A stretch of 64,000 nt of DNA from Parvimonas sp. (lineage in GTDB: Bacteria > Bacillota > Clostridia > Tissierellales > Peptoniphilaceae): assembly GCA_022770425.1 (NCBI GenBank), contig JALEHY010000007.1, positions 1-64,000 on the forward strand, written 5' to 3'. The translations under genes were made by a program, and so were the position numbers. Shown in pieces: positions 49,801 through 58,234 of this stretch. Numbering within the stretch: the stretch's first letter is position 1; each line of letters opens with the position of its first letter. Below the pieces are notes generated by a model. It worked only from the letters and a program-made list of their open reading frames with translations. It did not search any database and was not told the origin of the DNA.

Positions 49801-52800
49801 AGTACCCAAGCATTCTTCTTTTTATTCAGGCAACCCCGAATTTTCAAATCTTCCGATAAATAGCACAAAAGACGCTTATGTGGCTTTGGAATTCAAATAT
49901 AAAAGTAAAGATATAAAAGTAAAGGTTGATTGGCATTTAACACCTGATGCAGAAAAATATCCTGTAACAATAAAGTTGACCGGAAAGGTCAAAGATGAAA
50001 ACGGAGTTGAAAAAGATATAACGGATACTCTTAAAAATATTCAAAATCAAGGAGATGTTTCTGACAAGGCTTTGAATTTAAAGGAAAAATTTGAGACTAA
50101 GTATGAAAATTTAAGAGAATATGATTTAAATGACAGAAAGATTATTTACGATGTAAAAGAAATAAAAATCGACGGTAAAGAAATTTCGAAAATTGAAAAT
50201 TATTCTGTTGAATATATCTATCTTGATAAAAATTTTGAACCTGTATCTCCTCAAGATCCGAGTCATCCTGATATTGACACCATAGTTATTTCAAATATGA
50301 AGATTGCAAAACCGATTCAAGTCGTAAATGAATTGGAAAAACAATTTTATGTTTTAAAAACTGATGAAAAGGGAGAAATAATTGCGGGGAAAACCGAACC
50401 TACAGATGAGAATCCACAGGGAACGATTATTTCTGAAAACGGGAAATATCTTGTTTATTTTGCGCTGTTTGATAAAAATGGAAATCAAGTAAAAAAATTT
50501 CCTTCGGGAGAATTGATAGAATTTACTACAAACCACAAAGGTAAACTTAATTACAGAGGTTTAAGTGCAGGACAGTACACTTTAAAAGAAATAAAACAAC
50601 CAAACGGTTATGTCTTGTCTGATAAGGAATGGAAAGTTACAATTACTGATGACGGCGAAGTTTCTTATGAAGAAATAAATAAAAATTCGTCAAGAAATAC
50701 TCGTATAAGGACTATACGGAGTATTTATGAAGATGCTTTAAAAAATGTAGTTAATAACAATGGAACAGATGAAAAGTTAGCTTCACTTTATCCTGAAAAT
50801 AATACAAATCCAAGTGAATATATAAATGATGAAAAGGGTGAATATGCAAAAAGCGGTCAAGAATATAGTAAAAGAGTAATAAATACTGAAATTAATAAAA
50901 AAGAAATTTTGGAAAGTCCACAAGTAGATAAAACTTATTATTACTATAATGGAATTTGGGCAGGAAAGGAAACTATGACTGCCGGTGTAAATAAATTTGC
51001 TGAACCTACATCAACAGACGGTAAATTTAATATAAATTTACAAGTTGTAGGAAATACCGTTGAACTTGATGAAAAGACGGATATAGTAATTGTTTATGAT
51101 GCTTCAAGATCTATGTGGCAATATGACAGAGTTGAACCTGCATACAATGCTACAAAAGATTTTGTCGAAAGAATGTTATCTCCTGAGATAAATTCACTCG
51201 GTAATATAAGAGTCGGACTTGTAACTTACGGAAGTGATATTTTTGACGGAAGAACTACAAATTTAAAGAATTATGATTATTATGGAAATTTTTATAACAA
51301 ACCTAATGTAAAAACTACGGACAATTGTTATAAAGGACTTACTAAAAATGCTTATGACATTACTTCAAAACTTTTCACTAAGGACAATGCAAACAGCTTG
51401 TATGATCCAAAATTATCTAAAGATTATAACAATACTGTTTGGCTTGGAGGAACTTTTGCAACAAAGGCTTTGAAAGAAGCACAAGATATTTTAGATAACA
51501 GTGATGCAACACATAAAATTGTCATCCATGTTACTGACGGAATGCCTACAAAATCTTTAAGAGTTACAAAAGTTGAAGATGTAAAGGGTGTTAAACTTGC
51601 GACAGAATTTAAAGATCATAACTCAAATTATGTTTTAACCGATAAAGCTTACGGATACAATCAAAAAGGAGACGGGACATCTTTTTACTTTAAAGAAGTT
51701 ACCGATCAAAACAATTTACACGCAAAGTATACAGTAGACGGTTATAAAATAGAAACTCATGGTTTTGTTACAGAATCTTTTGCAGAATCTATGAAGAAAA
51801 AAGGGACTGAAATTTTCAGTATAGGGATAAATATAGGTGAAGATGATTTTAAGAGTTTTGTGGATAAACCAAATGTAATTTCCAAAGAAGAAGCAAAAAG
51901 TCTTCTTGTAAAAATGTCTTCAAATAAAGAAAATTATTTTGACACTGAAAATATAAATATGTTACCTGAAAATTTTAATAAAATTTTAAAAAATGTTTTA
52001 CAAAGCACCGTACGACAAGGTCAAATCACAGACCCTATGGGAGAGATGGTAAAACTCGATTTAGGTAAAAATGGGAAGTTCGATGTGAATGATTATACCC
52101 TTTTTGCTTCTGACGGAAGTAAGATGATAAAAGGCGTTGTTTATGACAGAAATAACAAAGTTGTCATAGGAGGAAGTTTGTTAAATGGAGTTACTGTTAC
52201 AAATACGGGCGGAGAAAAAGGAACTTTAAAAATTGACGGATTAAATTTGGGTAAAAATGAGTGGGTTAGAATAAAATATTTTATTAATCTTGATGCTGGA
52301 AATCCAAATTTTAAGGGAATGAAATTTTTTCATACAAATAAGGAAACCTACTTAATTCCGAATATAAACTATTCACAAACCAAGTGGAAATTTCCTTTGC
52401 CTGCAGTTAAAGGACCAAGAGATACTGTAATTGAAATAATAAACGAGCCGAATGAAGTTATATTTTCTAAAACAAATAGTGACGGAGAATTTTTGGAGGG
52501 TACTGAGTTTGTACTTTATGATGAAAATGGACAATACATTAACGGAAGTGAAAGAATAGTTGGTCAAGACGGTAAAATAAGATATGAAAAACTTGCACCC
52601 GGAAATTATTTGCTAAAAGAAACAAAAACGTTGCCCAATTACAAATCTTTAGGTACAGTTTCGGTATTTACGGTTCAAAGTAACGGTAAAGTTGCTCTTC
52701 AAGGTGAAACGGCAGCTGATAGTGCATACAAGATTATAGTCAATGAAAGAGATTATACACCTATGAAGTTTAAAATAAATAAAATTGACAAGACTGATAA

Positions 52801-53299
52801 AACGATAATAAAAAATGGAAATCTTGGAATGAAAATTGAAAAATTAAACGGAAACGGTGAGGATAATTCTATTTTGTTTGATGAAGTTTATGATTTAAGC
52901 ACTGTTCAAGATGATGGGAAAGAAGTGATTGTTCCGGTAGATGCTAAAAGTGGCGAGTACGTTTTAACAGAAACAAAAGCGCCTGACGGCTATGCTGTTA
53001 CAAAAGATAAGTATGTGATTTCGGTAGATCAAAACAGAAGAACAATTTCTCTCTTAAGGATTGAAAGAGCAAATGGAGAAATTGAAACGATAAATCAACT
53101 TTTATATAAGGAAAAAATAAATTCGGGAGCTGAAGATGAAATTGAAAGTACATCTATAAGTGTGAATATGGAAAATCGAAAAATTGCAACTTATCCTTTA
53201 ACAGGTTCTTACGGAAGTGTGATGTTTTTAGTTTCAGGTGTTACGACTATGGGAATTTCGGGCGTGTTTATTTTAAAAAGAAAATTAAAAAATAAATAA
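46811..53299 (+). CDS. Giant sortase-anchored adhesin with two VWA-like regions and SpaA/Cna-B domains
   Basis: The 2162-residue surface protein begins with a signal peptide (MSLILFFCLFISVLSK). Residues ~35-380 hold two similar beta-rich modules (each with a YSLYYK/YDLYYK and a LPTF/FPTF segment) and a SpaA/Cna-B domain (GKTDEKGKFKFEHLPKGKY). A first VWA-like region (~520-830) has lost the MIDAS pattern (AIEASDYTSGD). Cna-B-type domains follow to ~1330. A second VWA (~1425-1740) has an intact MIDAS, VYDASRSMW with Asp1430. Three more SpaA-like domains precede the sorting signal YPLTG (2128-2132), a hydrophobic stretch and a basic tail. It resembles a pilus-tip or RrgA-like adhesin, but no sortase or pilin gene is beside it. 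Confidence 0.9.
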   Translation: MSFKIRKFMSLILFFCLFISVLSKISFFNKTIFAQENFVIKLKDNLGNDLSKRVVDGAGYSLYYKTQNGQYALHPSYSTVRVNENGELVLPTFSTSVECLVVEKSAPLNFISKKVSVSGLEVVFFYDSYNKAVTEYGNWNGSTWDKKSEIVYTKDDSRVNFDIVDRRYNLIKAQDVTNAKYDLYYKAKGGTNYQKVSSQSNISADENGNLTFPTFSGNNEFIIVETVSPTGYTFPLNLYKYSGLPENSKPCAYYETTDGKVTEYGILDITTKDWKVNNNKILHSDGGMVDIVKVDGDERPVSEITMALKDFETGADFKIGKTDEKGKFKFEHLPKGKYILYEKEAKVGYIKTDEEWIVEVDDNGNTNVSYVDENGKTRSVEERRLLKNLKINSLLNLSLVNQNSKETKTQIIKDTENKEVSDVSKEYNVIEKIVESRVDKLKDPTSNENLVKENLEMTEINFNSMLRAVPDNNKFVTNDSTTTITKNGYSVTQTIQQTSTDGMYKVDVQVKRISAPKVPKYTDYVFAIEASDYTSGDNQRMGLAERVSGWIGINKKLRMTEYYDLISEFADKLKTTQPNARIGIILYGNNGTGGKGIVEKINFVRVQDIRATLQIYRSKEYGVNADKDWSFPYNGYNGQTGSIDMFRNADPNNDRNRVLINVTSGGLNESSGGLNPDSKKLDTELIKTGLLQRSADEKIDIYYSGEWAKNADANHSNSTQLEYYLSESYTPFGQNYPVYGKYSDYLRTITGGNPIKAVKTFYDNVTSSTKEGLKNSYRNTWNNWATRYNEVSPEKNSMLVLNFNDNIVLNTQKAGAISVSGTNNTMNAVVENNSIVARNLKFQQNETKYFSYYVHANSEKKGINFYQSATTPNWNYINDEANSGFYVESVSANRIAVPNVYHTIPSINIKGKVDWNKIPDWQEQQLWVMVRDKSNKIVTDWTKISKGTQNYIKVSEVPVFDNEGNKLEYYFIHEKISEKFDIAKATLTQPELNITKEVPKHSSFYSGNPEFSNLPINSTKDAYVALEFKYKSKDIKVKVDWHLTPDAEKYPVTIKLTGKVKDENGVEKDITDTLKNIQNQGDVSDKALNLKEKFETKYENLREYDLNDRKIIYDVKEIKIDGKEISKIENYSVEYIYLDKNFEPVSPQDPSHPDIDTIVISNMKIAKPIQVVNELEKQFYVLKTDEKGEIIAGKTEPTDENPQGTIISENGKYLVYFALFDKNGNQVKKFPSGELIEFTTNHKGKLNYRGLSAGQYTLKEIKQPNGYVLSDKEWKVTITDDGEVSYEEINKNSSRNTRIRTIRSIYEDALKNVVNNNGTDEKLASLYPENNTNPSEYINDEKGEYAKSGQEYSKRVINTEINKKEILESPQVDKTYYYYNGIWAGKETMTAGVNKFAEPTSTDGKFNINLQVVGNTVELDEKTDIVIVYDASRSMWQYDRVEPAYNATKDFVERMLSPEINSLGNIRVGLVTYGSDIFDGRTTNLKNYDYYGNFYNKPNVKTTDNCYKGLTKNAYDITSKLFTKDNANSLYDPKLSKDYNNTVWLGGTFATKALKEAQDILDNSDATHKIVIHVTDGMPTKSLRVTKVEDVKGVKLATEFKDHNSNYVLTDKAYGYNQKGDGTSFYFKEVTDQNNLHAKYTVDGYKIETHGFVTESFAESMKKKGTEIFSIGINIGEDDFKSFVDKPNVISKEEAKSLLVKMSSNKENYFDTENINMLPENFNKILKNVLQSTVRQGQITDPMGEMVKLDLGKNGKFDVNDYTLFASDGSKMIKGVVYDRNNKVVIGGSLLNGVTVTNTGGEKGTLKIDGLNLGKNEWVRIKYFINLDAGNPNFKGMKFFHTNKETYLIPNINYSQTKWKFPLPAVKGPRDTVIEIINEPNEVIFSKTNSDGEFLEGTEFVLYDENGQYINGSERIVGQDGKIRYEKLAPGNYLLKETKTLPNYKSLGTVSVFTVQSNGKVALQGETAADSAYKIIVNERDYTPMKFKINKIDKTDKTIIKNGNLGMKIEKLNGNGEDNSILFDEVYDLSTVQDDGKEVIVPVDAKSGEYVLTETKAPDGYAVTKDKYVISVDQNRRTISLLRIERANGEIETINQLLYKEKINSGAEDEIESTSISVNMENRKIATYPLTGSYGSVMFLVSGVTTMGISGVFILKRKLKNK

Positions 53300-53310
53300 T
53301 GTTATTGAAA

Positions 53311-53340
53311 AGGCGAATTAAGTTTTAATTCGCTTTTTTA
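53311..53340 (+). terminator. Terminator after the giant adhesin
   Basis: GCGAATTAA-GTT-TTAATTCGC followed by TTTTTT. Confidence 0.88.
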
Positions 53341-53524
53341 AAATATTACTTTGTTAAATTTTTAAACTTTTTTATATATAAAAACTCTTTTTGTTATTAA
53401 TTTTTAAATACATAGAGGAGAATAATAGGCATAAATGTTGAAGTTTAAATATTTAATTGTGTGTTTAGATAAAGTCAAATATAAAAAAATAATTCTAAAA
53501 TTTTATAATGTGTTTTAATTTTTG

Positions 53525-53553
53525 TTGCATATTTTTCAGCGATGTATTATAAT
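53525..53553 (+). promoter_or_regulatory. Promoter of the rhodanese lipoprotein gene
   Basis: TTGCAT (53525-53530), 17 bases, TATAAT (53548-53553), 45 bases before the gene. Confidence 0.65.
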
Positions 53554-53597
53554 TATATCTGCATATTATTATGTAATTTATAATAAAGGAGTTTTTT

Positions 53598-55031
53598 ATG
53601 AAACCAAGTAAAAAAATCAGAGGGTTATTAGCTGCTGTTATGTTATCTTTTTTAATTACAGCTTGTACAAAAAACAACTCAAGCGATACAAAAGATACAA
53701 AAACAGCAACACAATCAATTGAAGTTGCAAAAAAAGAGGAAATTGAAAAAGCTTTGACTGATAAGAACAGTATAGTTTTGGATGCAAGAAAAAACGATGC
53801 TTATATAGGCTGGACAATTGACGGAGTAAAAAGAGGAGGTCATATCAAAGGAGCGGTTGACTTTTCGGCTAATTGGCTTACAAGTGAATATGACGAAAAA
53901 GAAAATTTAGAGAAAAGAACAAGAGAAGAAGTTTTAGATATTGCGATTAAGGATAAAAATATTACTTCCGAAAAAGAAGTTATAGTTTATGATACTAATG
54001 ATAAAGACGCAAAATCTGTTGCTGAGTACTTATCTAAAAAAGGAATTAAAAAGATTAAAACTTATAATGCTACTGAATGGATAAATGATGAAAACAAAGT
54101 TTTAGAAAGTTATCCTAATTATCAACTGTTACTTTCTCCTACAATTGTTAAGGATATTATTGACGGAAAAAGACCTGAGGGGTTCCCGAAGGATAAAAAT
54201 ATAAAGATAGTTAATGTAAGTTGGGGAAATCTTGAAGAATCCGGATATTTAAAAGGTCACATTCCAACCGCAATTCATATAAATACGGATTCTTTTGAAC
54301 CGCCTAAGGAAAATAAAAACGGAGATATGGAATGGAAATTGGCAGAAGATTCTATATTAGAAAAACTTTTGTTAGATAACGGAATTACTTCAAATGATAT
54401 CGTAATTGCTACAAGTCCTGAACCTATGGCTGCATCAAGGTTTGCGGTTATTTGTCAATATATGGGCGTTAAAGATGTAAGAGTTATGAACGGAGGTTTG
54501 GTTGGTTGGAAATCTTATGGATATGAGTTGGAAACAAAAGAAAATAAACCGACTGTTGCGACGGAATTCGGAGTAAAGGTTCCTGCAAGACCTGAATTAA
54601 TAGATACATTACCGGAAGTAAAAGAAACTTTAGCTAATAAAGAAAAAAGTCAAGAGTTTGTTTTAGTAGATAATCGTACATGGGAAGAACATATCGGAGA
54701 AGTTACAGGGTATTCATATCATAATAAAAAAGGTAGAATTCCCGGAAGTGTGTTTGGACACGCAGGAGTTAAAAACTCAAGTTCAATGAGTTTTTACAGA
54801 AATATTGATAAAACGATAAGAAATATAGATGAAATTAAAAAAATGTGGGAAGACGATAAAATAGATGCAACAAAACATTTGTCATTTATGTGTGGAAGTG
54901 GTTGGAGAGCAGCTGAAATTCTTTGGGATTCACAAGTTATGGGAATGAAAAACACTTCTTTGTACAGTGATGGTTGGATTGGTTGGTCTAATGAAGGCAA
55001 TCCTACCGAAAGTGGAACTCCTAATAAGTAA
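53598..55031 (+). CDS. Lipoprotein with three rhodanese domains
   Basis: The 477-residue protein has a lipoprotein signal (LLAAVMLSFLITAC, Cys23), so it works outside the membrane. Three rhodanese-like domains follow, at about 36-165, 175-315 and 330-470. The first two have no cysteine in the active loop (IVYDTNDKDAKS and IATSPEPMAASR). The third has FMCGSGWRAAEI, with Cys432 as the persulfide-carrying residue. It should be a sulfurtransferase such as thiosulfate or 3-mercaptopyruvate sulfurtransferase; the donor is unknown. AAAGGAG precedes the ATG. A small membrane protein follows after 2 bases. Confidence 0.87.
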   Translation: MKPSKKIRGLLAAVMLSFLITACTKNNSSDTKDTKTATQSIEVAKKEEIEKALTDKNSIVLDARKNDAYIGWTIDGVKRGGHIKGAVDFSANWLTSEYDEKENLEKRTREEVLDIAIKDKNITSEKEVIVYDTNDKDAKSVAEYLSKKGIKKIKTYNATEWINDENKVLESYPNYQLLLSPTIVKDIIDGKRPEGFPKDKNIKIVNVSWGNLEESGYLKGHIPTAIHINTDSFEPPKENKNGDMEWKLAEDSILEKLLLDNGITSNDIVIATSPEPMAASRFAVICQYMGVKDVRVMNGGLVGWKSYGYELETKENKPTVATEFGVKVPARPELIDTLPEVKETLANKEKSQEFVLVDNRTWEEHIGEVTGYSYHNKKGRIPGSVFGHAGVKNSSSMSFYRNIDKTIRNIDEIKKMWEDDKIDATKHLSFMCGSGWRAAEILWDSQVMGMKNTSLYSDGWIGWSNEGNPTESGTPNK

Positions 55032-55033
55032 AT

Positions 55034-55453
55034 ATGAAAAAGGTATTTAAAATAATAAGTTCTATACTTTTTTTATTACAAATTTTACTCTTTTTTGCAG
55101 TTTGTTATTTGGAAAAATTAGCATACAAAAAGGCAGGAGTAAATCATCATTTGATTTTTGTGAAAAATAGATATATGAAGACTTACTTTACAGATGTAAA
55201 TTTAAAAATAATCTTTGTAATTTCTATTATTATTGGAATTGTATGTATCATATTATTTTTAAAGAATTTTAGAAGCAAAAATTACAATCCGTATATATTA
55301 AATCCTGTTTTATGGAGTTTTGTAATATCCGTATTCGTTTTGTTTGCCGGTTTTAAAAAGATGTATGCGTATCCGTTTTTCTTAATGGTGTTACTCATAA
55401 ATATGATTGTTTCAATTATAATATCTTATTTGCATAAAAAAACAATTCGGTAA
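55034..55453 (+). CDS. Small membrane protein of unknown function
   Basis: The 139-residue protein has four predicted membrane helices (near 8-25, 58-76, 92-107 and 112-132) and a basic C-terminus. I do not recognise a family. It begins 2 bases after the rhodanese lipoprotein stop with no strong ribosome binding site, which suggests coupled translation and a shared role at the membrane. The terminator behind it closes this two-gene operon. Confidence 0.65.
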   Translation: MKKVFKIISSILFLLQILLFFAVCYLEKLAYKKAGVNHHLIFVKNRYMKTYFTDVNLKIIFVISIIIGIVCIILFLKNFRSKNYNPYILNPVLWSFVISVFVLFAGFKKMYAYPFFLMVLLINMIVSIIISYLHKKTIR

Positions 55454-55455
55454 AA

Positions 55456-55490
55456 AGGTTGACATAGAATATTCTATGTCAGTCTTTTTT
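55456..55490 (+). terminator. Terminator of the rhodanese operon
   Basis: The palindrome GACATAGAATATTCTATGTC (55461-55480) lies within AAAAAG and CTTTTTTT flanks. Confidence 0.88.
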
Positions 55491-55593
55491 TATGAATGAA
55501 TAAAATTAAAAAAATTATTTTTTAATAAATTAATAAAAATTTTATTAAAATAAACTTCAAGTTGTAGTATAATATGTTTAAGGTGGTGAATTT

Positions 55594-56511
55594 ATGAGAG
55601 AATTTATAATTAATTCAAGTGTTGATAAAAAAGAACTTTATTGTGTAGATTTTAATGAAAATTTGATTAATCCAAAATGTGTTTTACAAATATGTCACGG
55701 TATGGCGGAACATATAAAGAGATATGAAAATTTTGCAAAATTTCTATCTTTAAACGGAATAAGAGTTTTCGGAATGGATAACAGAGGGCATGGTAAAACG
55801 GGAGAAGATGATTTGCACGGACATATTGATGATGAAAATGGTCATTTAAAGTTGATTGAAGATGTTTTTGACTTGAATCAATACATAAGAGAGATGTTTC
55901 CGGATAAAAAAATTTTTATTTTAGGTCATAGTATGGGTTCTATTATTGTAAGAAATTTTTTAAGTAAATACTCAAATGAAGTTGACGGAGCTGTTATTTG
56001 CGGAACTACCGGAACATATAATTTCACACATAGGGTATCGCTATGCCTTGCAAAATTTTTACGTTTATTGGGACTTAAAAGAAAAAAGTCCTCATTTATA
56101 AATAAATTGGCGTTTAATTCATACAATTCTCGAATTGAAGAACTTAAAACACCATTTGATTGGCTCACTCGAGATGATAAAGAAGTAGAAAAGTATATAT
56201 TGGATAAGTATTGTGGTTTTTCATGTACAAACTCTTTCTTTTATGATTTGATTTCTTTAATAAAAAGTATGTCACAAAAAGAAAATATATCAAAAATCCG
56301 AAAAGATTTACCGGTTTTTTTCGTTGCAGGGAAAGCGGATCCTGTCGGAGATTATGGGAAAGGAGTTTCAACAAGTTACAGATTGTATAAAGAGTATGGT
56401 ATAAAAAATTGTGATTTGAGATTATATGACAATATGAGACATGAAATTTTAAACGAAATAGGAAAAGAAGAAGTGTATGGCGATATACTCAAGTTTTTAA
56501 ATAATAATTAA
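55594..56511 (+). CDS. Alpha/beta hydrolase, monoacylglycerol-lipase/lysophospholipase type
   Basis: The 305-residue enzyme has the serine hydrolase fold with oxyanion region QICHGMAEHIKRYENFAKFL and VFGMDNRGHGKTG, nucleophile elbow LGHSMGSII, an acid in AGKADPVGDYG and the catalytic His in NMRHEILNE. It probably releases fatty acids from monoglycerides or lysophospholipids. There is no signal peptide, so it is cytoplasmic. A TATAAT at 55568-55573 and GGTGGTGA mark its start. It is transcribed alone. Confidence 0.85.
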   Translation: MREFIINSSVDKKELYCVDFNENLINPKCVLQICHGMAEHIKRYENFAKFLSLNGIRVFGMDNRGHGKTGEDDLHGHIDDENGHLKLIEDVFDLNQYIREMFPDKKIFILGHSMGSIIVRNFLSKYSNEVDGAVICGTTGTYNFTHRVSLCLAKFLRLLGLKRKKSSFINKLAFNSYNSRIEELKTPFDWLTRDDKEVEKYILDKYCGFSCTNSFFYDLISLIKSMSQKENISKIRKDLPVFFVAGKADPVGDYGKGVSTSYRLYKEYGIKNCDLRLYDNMRHEILNEIGKEEVYGDILKFLNNN

Positions 56512-56538
56512 GGTAAAGTTTTTAACTTTACCTTTTTG
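56512..56538 (+). terminator. Terminator after the hydrolase
   Basis: AAGGTAAAG-TTTTTA-ACTTTACCTT, then TTT. Confidence 0.88.
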
Positions 56539-56596
56539 TATGTGAATATAAAATTTAAATTGAAAATAAAAAAATCTCTATGAAATTCATAGAGAT

Positions 56597-56673
56597 TGGT
56601 CGGGGTGAGAAGATTCGAACTCCCGGCCCCATGGTCCCAAACCACGTGCGCTACCAAACTGCGCTACACCCCG
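56597..56673 (-). tRNA. tRNA-Pro (anticodon TGG)
   Basis: On the minus strand the 77-base cloverleaf has acceptor CGGGGTG with CACCCCG, D arm GCGC/GCGC, anticodon loop TTTGGGA with TGG, T arm GGGAGTTCGAATCTTCTC and encoded ACCA. Confidence 0.95.
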
Positions 56674-56689
56674 TCGCTGTTACTCGTAT

Positions 56690-56718
56690 ATTATACAACT
56701 TAAAAATTTTTTTGTCAA
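56690..56718 (-). promoter_or_regulatory. Promoter of tRNA-Pro
   Basis: On the minus strand a consensus TTGACA (56713-56718), 17 bases and TATAAT (56690-56695), 16 bases before the mature tRNA. Confidence 0.85.
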
Positions 56719-56811
56719 CACTTTTTTGAAAAAAATTTAAAATTTTTAAACAAATAATTAATTGAAAATGGGTATCTATAATCTACATTTTATTATACAT
56801 GGAGAGAATTT

Positions 56812-57546
56812 ATGAATGTTTTAAAAATTTTTGTCGGAATTATAGTAATTATTGCATTTTTAATTTATATTTACTACTATTTCAATTTTGGGAAAAATAA
56901 AAAATATAGATTAAACGGAAATTTTGTTGAAAATTTGAGTTTTGATGAAGCTCTTGTTGTTGATGTCAGAACAAGAGCGGAGTATGAAAGAGGACATTCC
57001 AAAAACGCAATAAATTTACCGTTTGGAGTAATAAAAAATGACAGTAGGATTCTGGAGAATTATAAAAATAAACAAATAATTTTTTATTGTACTTTAGATG
57101 TTATGAGTACAAAAGCTAAAAAATATTTTTTTGAAAAAGGTTATGAAAATTTACAAATTGCTGACGGATATATGCAGTATTCTTACAAAAAGCGAATGTA
57201 TCCGAATATTTTGCTTAATGATTTTAAAGGAAGAGCTTTAGAGCGGGATACAATAACTTTAAATGTAAGTGAAAATAAATACTTGAAAAAAGAAGTTCAT
57301 ATTGTGTTTGAAACTTTGGAAAATAATTTTTTAAAATTAAATTATTTTAAGGATTATAATATCTTAATATTTTCGGATGATTCAAAAAAATCTATGTCGG
57401 CAAGTGATTTTTTGTATGAACGAGGGTTCAAAGTTGTAAATTTAATTGAAGACTTTAAATTGGAAAATTTTCAAACTCCTTTTGATAAAGCTGAGCAAGA
57501 AAAATTATATTCAAAAAAGATTGAACAGGAGTTTTGTTCAAAATGA
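56812..57546 (+). CDS. Membrane-anchored rhodanese-like protein
   Basis: The 244-residue protein starts with one membrane helix (IFVGIIVIIAFLIYIYYY). A rhodanese domain follows (about 38-135) with VVDVRTRAEYERGHSKNAIN and the active loop FYCTLDVMSTK, Cys93. A second half (about 160-235) reads LIFSDDSKKSMSASDFLYERGF, a rhodanese-like fold without the cysteine. It is the second surface or membrane sulfurtransferase within 3 kb. Ribosome binding site GGAGAG. It is transcribed alone, with a terminator behind it. Confidence 0.83.
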   Translation: MNVLKIFVGIIVIIAFLIYIYYYFNFGKNKKYRLNGNFVENLSFDEALVVDVRTRAEYERGHSKNAINLPFGVIKNDSRILENYKNKQIIFYCTLDVMSTKAKKYFFEKGYENLQIADGYMQYSYKKRMYPNILLNDFKGRALERDTITLNVSENKYLKKEVHIVFETLENNFLKLNYFKDYNILIFSDDSKKSMSASDFLYERGFKVVNLIEDFKLENFQTPFDKAEQEKLYSKKIEQEFCSK

Positions 57547-57581
57547 GTTTAGAAAATTTCTAAGTTTTAGAATGAGAAAAA

Positions 57582-57612
57582 TGTCTGATTAAATTATTTA
57601 GTCGGACTTTTT
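57582..57612 (+). terminator. Terminator after the membrane rhodanese
   Basis: GTCTGATTAAA and TTTAGTCGGAC pair with two wobbles, then TTTTTT. Confidence 0.75.
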
Positions 57613-57682
57613 TGTATTTAGTTGAAAAAATAAATTAAAACGTGTTATAATAAGAGTTGTTAAATTTTAAGGGGGTATTTAC

Positions 57683-58222
57683 GTGGAAATTAATAGGACT
57701 GTTCTTTTGGTATTGGATATGCAAGAGAGACTATTGCCTGTCATTTACGAAAATGAAAAATTAATACACAATGTAATTAAGTTAATCAAAGGAGTAAATT
57801 TATTGAATATTCCTGTTATTTATACGGAACAATATCCTAAGGGTTTGGGAGAAACTTGTTTAGATATAAAAGAAAATTTAGAAAATGCGAAGTATTTTTC
57901 AAAAGATGAATTCTCAGCTTTTCCGAGTTTGGAAAAAGAACTTATTAAACTTAAAACTTGTGGAGTTGATACAATTGTCGTAGTCGGTGTTGAAACACAT
58001 ATATGTGTATATCAAACTATAAGAGATTTGATAGATGCCGAATTTAATGTCATTGTTCCTTTTGATGCTGTAAGTTCAAGAGATGTGTGTAATTATGAAA
58101 ATGGAATCAGCCTTTTAAGAGAAGAAGGGGCGTCTGTAAGAAACATAGAAACAATACTTTTCGATTTGTTAAAAAGCTCAAGACACAGCGAATTTAAGTC
58201 AATAAGTAAATTGATAAAATAG
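57683..58222 (+). CDS. Isochorismatase-family cysteine hydrolase
   Basis: The 179-residue protein shows the Asp of the triad in LLVLDMQERLLP, a lysine region in YFSKDEFSAF, and the nucleophile in VVGVETHICVYQTIRDL (Cys). This family hydrolyses amides such as nicotinamide or acts on isochorismate; short family members like YcaC have unsure substrates. The start is GTG, 6 bases after GGGGGT. The LCP gene lies 12 bases downstream. Confidence 0.85.
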   Translation: MEINRTVLLVLDMQERLLPVIYENEKLIHNVIKLIKGVNLLNIPVIYTEQYPKGLGETCLDIKENLENAKYFSKDEFSAFPSLEKELIKLKTCGVDTIVVVGVETHICVYQTIRDLIDAEFNVIVPFDAVSSRDVCNYENGISLLREEGASVRNIETILFDLLKSSRHSEFKSISKLIK

Positions 58223-58234
58223 TAGAGGTGAATT

